Shown here piece by piece: positions 32,879-44,500 of a stretch of DNA of 64,000 nucleotides (position 1 is the first letter of the stretch; every line of letters begins with the position of its first letter). This DNA is from Puccinia triticina (Eukaryota > Basidiomycota > Pucciniomycetes > Pucciniales > Pucciniaceae). Location: the NCBI RefSeq assembly GCF_026914185.1, contig NC_070562.1:6014001-6078000 (forward strand). The letters run 5' to 3'. The notes beneath the pieces are model-generated. The model saw only the letters and a program-made list of their open reading frames with translations. It had not been told where the DNA came from and searched no databases. Position numbers and translations under genes: made by a program.

Positions 32879-35800
32879 ATGAACAACCAGGCTCCACCCA
32901 ACCAACCTAAAAACACTCAACAACACCTAGAATCCACCTCACAATTGCCTTGCACACCTAACTGTTGCGGCCGCGGCGGCCAGAGGGGTCGTCCAAGAGG
33001 TTCACCTGCGGGAGGACCTATTCGTCACAGTACAGGGAATCATGCAGCTACTGTTGATGCAATCAAGCGCCTTGGTCCAGCATCTCAAGAGTCTCATGCA
33101 AGCAGTACAGCAGGAGACTTTGAAAACCCAGAAAATCAAACACATACAGCTTTGACTCCCTCCCATCAAGACCCAAAAAAGCTACGCTGGACTGGACTGA
33201 TGGAGGTGATGCTCCTGGATCTTTATGTCCGAGAGGTTGAGAAAGGAAAACAATCCAATAAAGGCTTCCAAAACACCTCTCACCGACACGTGGCACAACA
33301 ACTGAGGGAGACTTTCCCTGAAACCAAACAGCTACTTGGCTACAACAAATGCAAGACAAAGCTGAACCAATTGTTCAAGAAAGACTACAATCTATTCCTT
33401 GCATGTAAGGAATCAAGGGGGTTTGGTTTGGACAAAACATTGTGCAAGGTTACAGCATGCAATGAAGTCTGGGAAAGGTACTGTGCTGTAAGCCACTCCA
33501 CTATGAAAAAAACTTGAGAAAGTGCTGTCAGTTGACATGTGCATTCCAGGTTGAAACTTCAAGTACATCCATGGTCATTCCAAGTTTAATCACAGGTTAG
33601 CTCAGCATCAAAAGAAGATCTGTAGCTCAGTTTTGGACTTAGCACAGTATTTGCATGTGCTAAGTGTGTCCTGAGCCATACACCTCAACACCTGCACAGT
33701 ACTGGTGCTGACTGGTCATCCTTAAAAATCCAAAAAAAAATCCATACTGGCTTGTCAACAAGCCCCTGGGAAGAATGCCCCCTATTTTGGCAAGAATACG
33801 CGCCCGTACCAACTAGGAGGAATCCCCCCTGATCAACAAGGGCATACCTTCACGCGCGTCCCGGTCGACAACACAACAAAAGCAACCATGCCGACTGGGA
33901 GGGACTCTCCCAGTTGGCAGGTTTATATTGTGGTTGACTGGGAGGGACTCCTCCCGGTTGACAGTCACATATATCAGCTGATTGGGAGGAGTCCCTCCCG
34001 GTCGACCCCAATATAAACCAGCCAACCTGGAGGAGTCCCTCCTGGTCGACAGCCATATCAAGCAGTTGAACGGGAGGAGTTCCTCCCGGTTGACAACTAT
34101 ATACAGCAGTCAACCGGGAGGGACTCTCCCATATTGAGCAGTTGACCGGGAGGAGTCCCTCCAGGTCAACAGCCATATTGAGCAGTCAACCGGGAGGAGT
34201 CCCTCCCGGGCAACAGCCATATCAAGCAGTCGACCGGGAAGGACTCCTCCCCTCCCGGTCAACCCCAATATGAACCAGCCAACCAGGAGGAGTCCCTCCC
34301 GGTCAACAGCCATATCAAGCAGCCAACCGGGAGGAGTCCGTCCCGGTCAACAACTATATACAGTAGTCGACTGGCAGGGACTCCTCCCGGTTGACTGCTT
34401 GATATGGCTGTCAACTGGGAGATTCCCTCCCGGTCAACTGCTGTATATAGTTGTCAACCTGGAGGGACTCCTCCCAGTTGACTGCTTGATATGGCTGTCA
34501 ACAGGGAGGGACTCCTCCTGGTCAACTGCTCAATATGGCTGTCTAGGTTGGCTGGTTCATATTGGGGTCGACCAGGAGGGACTCCTCCCGGTCAACAGTC
34601 ACATATATCAGTCAATTGGGAGAGTCCCTCCCGGTCGACTGCTGTATATAGTTGTTGACCGGGAGGGACTCCTCCCGGTTGACTGCTTGATATGGCTGTT
34701 GACCAGGAGGGACTCCTCCCGGTTGACTGCTTGATATGGCTGTCAATTGGGAGAGTCCCTCCCGGTCAACTGCTGTATATAGTTGTTGACCGGGAGGGAC
34801 TCCTGTCCGTGCTAGGCGGCGGCAGTCGTGTGAGGGGAGATTTGCTGTTTAGGCTGCCCTCGTGGCTGGATGGTCCGTAGGAATGAGCGCTGGAAAATGG
34901 GGGGGGGGATCTGGGATAGCTGTGGGTGTGTGGTGGTTTTGAGAGGTTCGCCGGGGGGTTTGGATCCTCGGCGGCGGTTGTTTTGTTGATGAGGGGATGA
35001 GGAGTGATCTTAAAAAAAAGAAAGGGAAGGGAATATGATACTCTCGATGAAAGATGATCGGCGGGCGGAGCCCAAAAGTTGAAACTCTGAAAATATGATC
35101 TATAAACTCTTGATGGTCCGTATTCTGGGGATCAGAATGCCATGGCCACCCCTCATCCAAGTTCGAGCTGAACTTGGACTCAGGGTGACATGTCACATAC
35201 ATTTCATCACATCCTCCGCGCGCTACGCGCGCACACACACACAACAAACAAGAGAAAAAGGGAAAAGAGAACACAAAACAAGGAAATAAGGAGATCACAG
35301 TGAGATGAGACAGAAAGAAAAGAACCAAAGAAGAAAAAGGGAAAAGAGGAAAGAGAAGGCAGAAACACTCAGGGCAGAACAGACAGAACAAACAGAACAA
35401 ACAGAAGGAAGAGGACCAGAAACAACCAGAGAATAAACCCACAGCAGGCGCTGTGTTAGGACCAAGAAACTGAAGAATGAGCTGGGAAACTGAGAAAGAA
35501 AGGGAATGGGAGAAAGTGTTTGGAAAGAGAAGTGGAAAGAGAGAGGAAAGGGGGAGAGTTGGAGGAATGATCAGGGATGGAGTGTATGAATCTTGAGGAT
35601 CTTGAAGGGGAGGGGTTCTTGAGTCTTGAGGGGTAAAAAAAAAAGAATAGAGTCTTGATCTTGATGTTGCTGGCGGCGGTGATTGCTCCTGACTAGCTGA
35701 CCACAAAATGGGTCACCACACCGGTCAAATACCCGATATGGCTGTTGGCCGGAAGAGTCCCTCCCGGTTGACTGCTTTATATAGTTGTTGACTGGGAGGG

Positions 35801-37011
35801 ACTCCTCTTGGTCAACTGCTTGATATGGCTGTCAACCAGGAGGGACTCCTCCCGATTGACTGATATATGTGACTGTTGACCGGGAGGAGTCCCTCTTGGT
35901 CAACCACAATATAAACCTGTCAACCGGGAGAGTCCCTCCCGGTTGACACGGTTGTTTTTGTTGTGTTGTTGACCGGGTGGGCTTCCTCCCAATCAAAACG
36001 TGTGTTGATGACCGGGAGGGCTTCCTCCCGGTTGGCACACTTGTGTTTGTTGTGTTGTCAACCAGGAGGGATTTACGCGCGTGAAGGTATGCCCTTGTCA
36101 ACCAGGGGGGATTCCTGCTAGTCAACACGGGCGCCTATCCTTGCCGAAATAGGGGGCATTCTTACCAGGGGCTGGTCAACAAGCCAGCATGGATGACCTT
36201 GACGCGCAGGAGGGACAAGGATGTGTAGAGCACCCAGCTTAGCATTTGCCTCAGGAAGGATATGTACCTCATACTGTTTTTACCTCAGTCTAGTGTGTTG
36301 TGCACTGTGGACTAAAGCTGAGGAACTTCCAAACATTCCAGGGTGTACCACCTGGGATTAATTTGTATGAGCCTGATATGAACTAGGTGTCAGTTGACAT
36401 GCTGCATGTCAACTGACAGCACTTTCTTGTATTTTTTTTCATAGTGCTCCGTTGTCCATTTTTTTCATCTCAATGTCATAAGCACTGACATCTATTGGCT
36501 TCTTTTTGGTTTCAAGGTGTACCCAAACGCAAGGAAGTTCTGGGGAGTCCCTTATCCTGAGTTTTGCAGCTTGGATAAAATATTTGGGACTTCATTGGCA
36601 ACCAGCAAGGGATCTCAATCACTTTCTCAGCAATTGCTCATGGAGACCCAAAAAAACAATCCAAACAATTTGGGTGATATAGTTGATTGTCAGAACAAAC
36701 CTGCAAACAGTCCAACTAACCACCTTTCTCGCGGCCACAAGAAAGACTCCATTGCAAGTGTGATCAATGGCTTGGTTGGTTACATGGACGCCCAACGACT
36801 TGAGGAAAGGGAATCTTGCAAGACCAATATTCAGCTGGCAATGCAGCTGTATCAAGATGCTCACGCCAAAGAGGCTAGTCAACACAAGGCCTTGGACGCT
36901 TTCACAATCTTCCGAGACAATATTAATGCACAAATGTTTCTGAGAATAAAAGACAAGGATCTTCAATCCAAATGGCTTGAACAGCAGATTGATAAGATGC
37001 ATGGCAACTAA
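32879..37011 (+). CDS. Myb/SANT-like DNA-binding domain protein, intron enlarged by a CACTA element
   Basis: Join of 32879-33487 and 36517-37011 (1104 nt, 367 aa). The intron has GTAAGC and TTTCAAG borders. After a basic Gly/Arg-rich N-terminal region, residues about 100-220 look like a Myb/SANT-like domain: WTGLMEVMLLDLYVREVEKG, FPETKQLLGYNKCKTKLNQL, KKDYNLFLACKESRGFGLDK, VWERYCA then VYPNARKFWGVPYPEFCSL. The C-terminal half is a helical region (LEERESCKTNIQLAMQLYQ) ending KMHGN. Such proteins in rust genomes occur as host-like genes and as partner ORFs of DNA transposons. DNA binding is inferred. Without the 2948-bp element and its 3-bp duplication the intron is 78 nt, a normal size here. 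No stops interrupt either exon. Confidence 0.75.
33890..34790. repeat. Palindrome array of CACTA-1, left part
   Basis: About 45-bp units, each with a core such as GACCGGGAGGAGTCCCTCCC flanked by GTTGAC/GTCAAC and an AGCCATATCAAGCAG or TATATACAGCAG spacer. The whole block is itself roughly inverted around 34350. Confidence 0.85.
34795..35720 (-). mobile_element. LTR-like repeat family S, copy C
   Basis: On the minus strand it starts TGTGGTGACCC and ends GGAGTCCCT. The plus-strand flanks are CCGGG and CCGGT (4/5). It shows the shared landmarks GGTCCTAACACAG.., GCGCGCGTAGCGCGC and CATTCTGATCC. The long minus-strand open frame (35706-34849) is Pro/Phe/Ser-rich, follows the pyrimidine-rich strand, and has no recognisable domain. 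Confidence 0.7.
35730..36160. repeat. Palindrome array of CACTA-1, right part
   Basis: Continuation of the GTTGACCGGGAGGAGTCCC units after copy C, ending near the right TIR with a block inverse to 33760-33860 (TAGGGGGCATTCTTACCAGG). Confidence 0.8.
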
Positions 37012-37254
37012 ATTTTAATTGTACTTCACTTGACTTCAAAAGATTTACTCAATTTAAACAAAACACATTTTTTTTTCTCTACTGAAATTCCAGCTTGCTC
37101 TAATAAAAAAAGGACCTGTGATATCTGAAATGTAAGAGATCTAAAAACGGTGAGAGGTCCAAACATGATGTGAGAGAAATAATTTATGGTAGCGAGTTCA
37201 AGAGCAATAATCATTGCTGCCTTCTGGCCAAGGTTGAGAGGTACTGCTGCCATA

Positions 37255-38095
37255 TGTGAGCCTGTGCCTCTTATGTGACAGCAGGACACAAGAAATATGG
37301 TTGGGAACTGCTTGAATTTCTTGGGATAAAGAAATAGAAAACAGTAAGAGAGAAAGAGAGAGAAAGAAAGAGATGATCTGAGTTATGATAATCAAGGTTC
37401 TTTTTACCTGTAGGTAAGAAATAACATCCACTAGCAATGCTACTCCTTAAGGGAGTGCTGCCAAGCCTTTCCAGAGATTACAACAGCCTCTTCTCACAAT
37501 GGAAACATGGAAGGTATCTGAATGAGACAAGTCTAATCAGCCACAATTTTTTAGACTTCTCTGCGGATAGTCAAGGTTCTTTAAAGGTAAACCTATGTGG
37601 TTTGTTACTGACAAAAACCACAGAAAAAGAAGGATATCAAATCGGAGGGATCCTTGGGATAAGAGGTCTGGATATATGATGACCTGTGATCAAAAGAGAA
37701 GAGAAAATTCAAACAGGTAGAGAAGCAGTCAAGAGAAACAGAGTTCACTCTGGATAAACAAGGTCAGTCAGAGAAGGAACTTACTGTCAATATCTGGTGT
37801 TGATACTGGGAGCTAAGTGGTGATCCTGGGGTTTGTCCTGAACGTGTTCTGTGGTCCTGGCTGGCTGGTTTTCTGGTGTCTGAAGTCTGTGTATCCTACA
37901 GCTACATGGGGGATCCTGACTTCAAAAACTTTCACGGTTGGCTGACATAATCACATATGTACATGTGGTTGGAGTGCTCTGTTGCGCCTACATGGGCGCT
38001 GCTTTGCATGCTTGTCACAAACAAGGAACTCTATGAAGGAGTTGAGCTATTAAAAAGTGGCCAGTGGACACTAGGGTTGAAATTGCATGGGAAAA
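37255..38095 (-). mobile_element. Truncated L2 LTR fragment
   Basis: On the plus strand it begins TGTGAGCCTGTGCCTCTTAT and follows the inverse of the L2 LTR (compare 53453 onward) through TTGCATGGGAAAACA. The expected GGCTGACA end is missing. Bases 37012-37254 before it are AT-rich with no feature recognised. Confidence 0.6.
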
Positions 38096-38147
38096 CACAC
38101 CAGGGAAGAAAGTGTTGCACTCTCTAGAGAGTGCCAGGCCGTAATTT
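38093..38147 (+). repeat. Inverted-repeat block, left copy
   Basis: CACCAGGGAAGAAAGTGTTG, then GCACTCTCTAGAGAGTGC (an 18-bp palindrome), then CAGGCCGTAATTT. Forty bases (38108-38147) are identical in inverse to 49480-49519. Confidence 0.7.
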
Positions 38148-38233
38148 CTGTCTAGAATTCTGCCAGATATGAACCATTTCCCCATGTGTAAATTGTTAGA
38201 TAATGAATCTGGCAACTCAGGCTTCGTAGCTTA

Positions 38234-39458
38234 CACCGCCAGCAAACAGCTGACGTAACCCGGATTTTGTCGCGCTGACGAAATCCAAACTCAAATTCAA
38301 ACTCGCGCCCCGGGTGTGTTGTCACCTGTTGTGGATTTCGTCACCTGCCATTCTGAGTGGCAGGTGCAAGAGAGCACCACTCCCTCGATGGCCGGTGCTA
38401 ACCGGTCATCGAGGGGACACACACACCTAGCTCCCTTGATGGCCCGTCTGTGCCGGCCATCAAGAGGAACACCCTACACCCTCTTGATGGCCGGTCAGTA
38501 CCGGCCAGCAAGAGTAAAGCACTATTTATACTCTTGATGGCCGCTACTGACCGGCCATCAAGAGGTGATACACATACCCCTTGATGGCCTGTCAGTACAC
38601 CGGCCATTGAGACAAAAACACTAAACTCTTGAAGGCCCGTACTGGCCGGTCATCGAGAGCAAAACTCTCTTGGAGATGTGTATACACATCACCCTTGATG
38701 GCCCGTCAGTACCGGCCATTGAGAGGAACATAATACACTCTTGATGGCCTGGACTGATTGGCCATTGAGAGGAAATACATACCCCACTCGATGGCCCGTC
38801 AGTACCGGCCATCAAGAGGAATATACTACACTCTCAATGGCCTGCGCTGACTGGCCATCGAGAGTGAAGCGCTTTGCTCTCAATGACCAGTTGGGTCACT
38901 GTGCGAGATGCGCATGTCCTCTTGATGGCCGATCAGTCCAGGCCATCAAGAGTGTATTATGTTCCTCTTGATGGCCGGTACTGACGGGCCATCAAGGGTG
39001 ATGTGTATACACATTGAGAAAAGAGTTTTGCTCTTGATGGCCGGCCAGTACGGGCCATCGAGAGTTTAGTGTTTTTGTCTTGATGGCCGGTGTACTGACA
39101 GGCCACCGAGGGGTATATTATGTGTCACCTTTCAATGGCCGGTCAGTAGCGGCCATCAAGAGTGCAAGCAGTGCCTTACTCTCGCTGGCCGGTACTGACC
39201 GGCCAACAAGATAATGTTGTGTGTTCCTCTTGATGGCCGGTCCAGACGGGCCATCAAGGGAGGTGTGTGTGTCCCCTTGATGACCGGTTAGCACCGGCCA
39301 TCGAGGGAGTCGTGCTTTCGTCTTGCACCTGCCACTGAGAATGGCAGGTGACGAAATCCACAACAGGTGACGACACACCCGGGGCGCGGGTTTGAATTGG
39401 AATCTGGATTACGTCAGCGCGACAAAACCCGGATTACGTCACCTGTTTGCTGGCAGTG
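38234..39458. mobile_element. TTA-TSD element with palindrome array (1225 bp)
   Basis: Ends CACCGCCAGCAAACAGCTGA and (inverse) CACTGCCAGCAAACAGGTGA, extending through TTTTGTCGCGCTGACG, over 45 bp with few mismatches. TTA on both sides (38231-38233 and 39459-39461). The 3-bp TTA suggests a PIF/Harbinger-type transposase, but the termini differ from 46207-48891. Interior 38370-39310 is a palindrome array. Confidence 0.85.
38370..39310. repeat. Palindrome array of the TTA-TSD element
   Basis: About 20 units of CTCTTGATGGCCGGTCAGTA / CCGGCCATCAAGAG, separated by 10-20-bp spacers (GTGTATACACATC, AACATAATACA). The core TTGATGGCCGG is close to the TTGATGACCGG core of the hAT-3 and hAT-4 arrays. Confidence 0.85.
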
Positions 39459-39657
39459 TTAGTGGTAAAGCAGGCACCTAGAGTTAGCTGAACCTGGGTT
39501 CAAGTCCTGGTGGAGCCATTTCTTTTCTGACAGATTTACAGTCTTGAGCTCAAAGAGCCAAGTGTACCTGCAGAGGAGAGAGCACACCAGCGGGTCTAGG
39601 AGAGCCTTAGAGCATCCAGATTTTGGGAGGATGTTAGATTATGAATCTGGCAACTCA

Positions 39658-39728
39658 GGCTTTGTAGCTTAGTGGTAAAGCGGGCACCTAGAGTTAACCC
39701 AACCCGGGTTCAAGTCCTGGTGTAGCCA
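39658..39728 (+). repeat. tRNA-like repeat unit 2 (tRNA-derived, SINE-like)
   Basis: 71 nt with acceptor-like GGCT..AGCC, D arm GCTT-AGTGGTA-AAGC, Pol III A box TAGCTTAGTGG, B box GGTTCAAGTCC and a T stem CCGGG/CCTGG. The anticodon stem does not pair properly, so I call it tRNA-derived rather than a functional tRNA. Unit of a 210-bp tandem repeat. Confidence 0.6.
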
Positions 39729-39867
39729 TTTCTTTTCTGACAGATTTACAGTCTCAAGCTCAAAGAGCCAAGCGTACCTGCAGAGGAGAGAGCACACCAG
39801 CGGGTCTAGGAGAGCCTTAGAGCATCCAGATTTTGGGAGGATGTTAGATTATGAATCTGGCAACTCA

Positions 39868-39878
39868 GGATTTGTAGC

Positions 39879-39910
<32 letters not shown>

Positions 39911-39938
39911 AATCCGGGTTTGAGTCCTGGTGGAGCCA
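39868..39938 (+). repeat. tRNA-like repeat unit 3
   Basis: Exactly 210 bp after unit 2. A box intact; B box GGTTTGAGTCC; first bases GGATTTG instead of GGCTTTG, weakening the acceptor stem. The non-tRNA part of the unit (CTGACAGATTTACAGTC.., GTCTAGGAGAGCCTTAGAGC) is shared by units 1 and 2. Confidence 0.6.
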
Positions 39939-40084
39939 TTTCTTTCCTGACATAAATGAGTTGTGTGTTGGCCATGTGTTCATACTCAACTCATACTGAT
40001 CTTATCTGTATCACATCTTGTTGGATTTGGTGAATTAAACTCAAATAATGGCTTTCTCCACTTGACAGCAAGTACACACACGGT

Positions 40085-40975
40085 GAGGGACTCCTGTCCG
40101 TACTAGGCGGTGGCAGTTGTGTGAGGGGAAGGTTGCTGTTTAGGCTGCCTTGGAGGTGGATGGTCCGTGAGGATGAGCGCTGAAAATGGGGGGGGGGGAT
40201 CTGAGATAGCTTGTGGGTTTGTGGTTTTGAGATGTTTGCCGGGGGTTTGGATCCTCGGCGGCGGTTGTGTTGTTTGAAAGGAGGGGGGGGGGGAGTGACC
40301 TTAAGGAAGAGGAGAAAGGGATCTGGAAACTCTGGATGAAGAATGATTGGCAAGCTGAGCTCAAAGGTTGAAAATCTGAGGATTTTTGATCAATAAGCTC
40401 TCTGATGATGGACCGTATTCTGGGGATCAGAATGCCATGCCTCTCCCATCATCCAAGTTTGGCGAACTTGGACTCCGGGAGAGCCACATGTCACATAGAT
40501 TTCATCACATCCTCCCGCGCGCTACGCGCGCACACACTCACAACAAACAAGATAAGCAGGAAAAGAGAACACAACACAAAGAAAAAAGGAAAGAATAGTG
40601 AGATGAGGCAGAAAGAAAAGAGCCAAAGGAGAAAAAGGGAAAAGAGGAAAGAGAAGACAGAAAACACTCAAGAAAGGCAAAAACAAACAAAAAGGGACAG
40701 AACCCAGAAACAAAACAAGGAAATAAACCCACAGCAGGCGCTGTGTTAGGACCAAGAAAGCTGAAGAAGGATGGGGGACTGAGAAGGAGTGGGAATGGAA
40801 AAGTGGAAAGAAGGAAAAATGAGGGAGGGGGAAGAGATCTTGAAGGAGGAGCCAGTTGAAAGTGGGAAGGTGATGAGAAGGGTCTTGAGGTTGGATTCTT
40901 GATGCCTTGATGAGTCTTGATGATCCTGGCGGCGGTGTTGATCCTGACTAGCTGGCCACGAGAGGGGCCCCCACA
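40085..40975 (-). mobile_element. LTR-like repeat family S, copy D
   Basis: On the minus strand it starts TGTGGGGGCCCC and ends GGAGTCCCTC. The plus-strand flanks are ACGGT and ACGGA (4/5). It contains GCGCGCTACGCGCGC and the GGTCCTAACACAG motif (minus). Very similar to copy C. Confidence 0.65.
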
Positions 40976-40980
40976 ACGGA

Positions 40981-41577
40981 TTCTCCAATGACAGGTGACC
41001 TGGCCATGAATTTGAGACAAACTCCAATTGATTACTGGGTTACATGGCCATCAAGTGGAGAAACCCTCCATGTGATGACTGTTTTAGATGGCCATCAGGT
41101 GGGGGTTTTCTCCACTCCATGATCCTGTGTATTGGACATGAAGTGTATACATCCTCCAATTGATGACCATTTATACCAGCATTTGAGTGGAGAAATCCTC
41201 AACTCAATGGTTGTTGTGTATGGCCATTGAGTTAAGGGATTCTCATATCAATAACTGGTGTATACCGGCCATTGATTGGAGATGGTATCCACTTGATTAA
41301 AGGTTACTGGGCTGTGAGCCACCAAGCTAAATGACAATTACATGATATTCATCAAGCAGGGCTTTTATGATCTTGAAAAACCAGTAATTACTATCAATTG
41401 TGCTGGGGAACTCCCAGATCAATACACAGTAGATTCTGGCCATCCGGCTGGGCTTTTGCAAGCTGGATTTCCAGTATATGCTGCCTTGGGAGCTTGGGAA
41501 GGCTGCCTCAATGACCAGTATGGGCTGGTCCTTGGAATAGGGCATTCATGTGATGACCGGTAGGTACTGTCATTGGA
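40981..41577. other. Spacer with a degenerate palindrome array
   Basis: 41030-41300 has decayed inverted units (TGGCCATCAAGTGGAG, CCATTGAGTTAAGG) like the arrays elsewhere, but no element ends. The rest shows no feature. Confidence 0.45.
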
Positions 41578-41585
41578 TTTGGCTT

Positions 41586-44500
41586 TAGAGATGCAACATT
41601 TGGACCCGGGTACCCGTTTGTATCCGGGTACCGCCTGTTTTTTTGGCCTAAAACGGACACCCGGACACGGACCCAGACACGCCTGGGGGCCCAGGGGGCG
41701 GTCCCCGGGTACCATGTGCTAAAAAAGTACTACTGGGGGTTGATTTCATGCATACTATCATCCTAAATCACTCTACTACTACTATCTCTTTGACCTTTCT
41801 CTTCTTCTTTGACAAGTTGGCATTCTTGATCCCTTCATTCCACCAATTGAGAACCCCATGTGGTATTTTCCCATTCTTGGAATAAAACGCAACCGTCATT
41901 CCTCTGCTCACCAATACTCCACTAAGTTGGTGCCTCTTTGCGGTGACATAGCATTGACCAAAACTAAACACTCGCTCCACGTCAACCGATGTAGCTAAGT
42001 GAAACAGAAGTTCAAGTCGGAGTGAGTCAAAATAAAAAAAAATGGATGTAGAAAGAAAAAAAAAAGAAAAAACGGACAGACCTGGAAAGCTTAATATATC
42101 AAGAGCCATATTCAAAAGCCCCCCAAAGTTTTTGCCCCTTGCCTACTGTTTGAGCCACCACTCGACATCGTTGACTGGGTTTAATTGATCTAAGATTATG
42201 TCCCCTGCAAGCCAATTATTGATGGGGTCAGATGGTGAATTAATGGCGCACGCGGCCAATGCAGCCCCAAGTTGAGATATGAAACCGGTTTGGGGCTGGA
42301 AAGCAAGTCAGTCCCACCCATTTAGCTTGCAAGCAAGTCTAATTTGTGCTTACTGGGGCTATAGTAACCGCCGGGCTTGCAGATACTTCTTCTTGAGGTT
42401 TATACTTGCTAACCCACAACTCTCGAGTGAGCCTGATTGCCTTGTCAATCCATTCTTGGCTCCAGCCAGCAACTTCAAAGTATTGATCTTTGAACAAGGG
42501 ATGCAGGACTGAGGACACCAACAATATTATGAATTTGAGCGTCAATCAAAAGAGAAAGCTGAGGGTTTGATTGGACTTACTCATTGCTATTTGGTACAGA
42601 GGCAAGCAGTCAGTTAAGGTGTAGTACTTGTTCGTAAGCTTCACACCAGCCTGGCAAGCGTTCCTCAAAGCGGGGGTGAACTTCTTCTGCAATATGATAG
42701 TTGAAAGATGTTCAGTAATCTGGTCAATAAACACTACCACATGGGATAACCGTGCCGAGCCGCCAGTTGATACTTGAAGAGTTATATTAAAAAACAGCTG
42801 TAATACAGCCACCAGATTGTTGGCCAACTTGATATCAGTGTTGCTGATTTGGGACGCCCAAGCAATACCGTACTTTTTATCACGCTGCCATTCATAACTG
42901 GATAGAGAAAATTCAGAAAATCTATGACATGATGATGGATATGAACTTGACTTACATAGCAGCGTGACACCTAAAAATCCCTTTGAGTTGCACAAGAGTT
43001 GAGTTCCACCTTGTAGCTACATCTCATTCGATATTGTGTGGTTTTTCACAGTTTTTCTCCTCGCACATTTCAATGAATAAGGATTTCAAGTTTGGTGATT
43101 TATAAAGCTTTCGGGCAATTGATCGGAACTGGATTTAGCAAGATGATTAGTGCGAATCTATCACTGGAGTGGCAGAATCCATAGCTGACCTTGGCCAGAG
43201 TTTGCTGGAATTTTTTTGAGGTGTATTGATTGTCTTTGTCTTCATTGCTTACATCATCTATGTTGTCAAGGTCCAACTCATCCTCGTCCGTCACATTGGC
43301 CACATCAGCAAAAATATTGGTTGAGTTCTCTTCCGCATCTCCTGAGTCAGATAAATCCTTGCTTCTGCGGTAACTGGAGGAGAGGTATAAATTTAGCCGA
43401 AGAATGCAGAAGAAAAAGAGATAAGCTTACAGTGCAATCTGCTTTGCAGCATCTTCTTCCCCGTCATCCGTCTCGCTGTCGGACATATCTTGAAATTTGT
43501 CACCCAGGTTTTTCGTCCCAAATTTGCTGCTCCTCTCGGGTCCAAACGGTCTTAGTATTGCTTTGGCGATCAGATTCAGTACATGTGCAAAGCAGCAAAT
43601 CCATTGGGCCTCTCCTTTGAAGTTTGGCCACTTCAGCTTCTTTAACTCATTGATCATGACCATATTGTTTGATGTGTTATTGGAAACTATACCACATATC
43701 TGGACAATATATACTCATCAGCTCAGATCAATTGATTGATAAATGTACAGTAGCAAAAATGGAAACTTACCTTGTTTTCAATCTCAAACTTTTCAACAAT
43801 CAATTGGACTGCTTCCGCCAAGTACTCGCCTGTGTGGCTCTGAGATAACTTGACAAAGTCAAGAGGCATTGCTTCAAAGTGGGGCTTACCGTCATCCCCA
43901 TTGCAAAGCCGGTATATTAATACTCCAAGAATATCAAATCTGTTTGGAGATTGCCAAGAATTGACACCGAGATACATTGCTCCAGTATGACTCTGAATAT
44001 CAATCATATTCAAAGAGGTTAGCTGAAAAGAATCCAGACGCAATGAAAGGAAGAAGTAATGACTAACCTTCAGATCGGATCACAAGTTTTCTTGAACAGT
44101 GGTGTATAGTTGATGAATTGACTTTGAAAGCAATTGACAGTGAGGTAAGTTCTTGACAACCATTGGGTGCAAGAGACTCTTCAAGCTCGGGTCTTCAAAT
44201 ACGGAAAAAGGTCGTGCCGACTCGGCACACCAAATCACACACATTTGTGTGACCTATTGAGGGGGGGGGGCAAACAGTTATATATCATCTTGAGAGGGGG
44301 GGAAATCATTAAAACAGCTTACCTCACGCGGGTCAATATTGCCAGTTCCCGTGATACCAAATGATGCAAGACTGCGGCTGCCATCAGCCTGGCTCTGTCG
44401 CTTCAAGCAGACCACTGCATGTTTTAGGAGGTTGCTACAAGACGAGTCGGTTGTGGGTCAATTGATTTTGGTTCCACACCTGTGATGATGAACCCTTGTG

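Larger units (their letters stand above)
33499..36446. mobile_element. CACTA-type element 1 (2948 bp) in the Myb/SANT-like gene intron
   Basis: Left end CACTATGAAAAAAACTTGAG, right end (inverse) CACTATGAAAAAAAATACAA. The inverted repeat continues through GAAAGTGCTGTCAGTTGACA. CTC flanks both sides (33496-33498 and 36447-36449), the 3-bp duplication of CACTA/EnSpm elements. No transposase is present. The interior is a palindrome array (33890-34790 and 35730-36080) split by LTR-like copy C. Confidence 0.85.
38220..39518 (+). repeat. tRNA-like repeat unit 1, split by a transposon
   Basis: The tRNA-like body starts GGCTTCGTAGCTTA (38220-38233) and resumes GTGGTAAAGCAGGCACC after the TTA target duplication (39462-39518). 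The join restores the Pol III A box TAGCTTAGTGG. The B box GGTTCAAGTCC is intact. See units 2 and 3. Confidence 0.7.

Noticed and set aside
34110..34734. Long open frames on both strands with repeated peptides
   Set aside because: They are products of the CACTA-1 palindrome array, open on both strands because the unit is palindromic.
34849..35706. 285-codon minus-strand open frame
   Set aside because: It follows the pyrimidine-rich strand of LTR-like copy C, is Phe/Ser/Pro-rich without a domain, and its equivalents in copies A, B and D are not conserved as protein.
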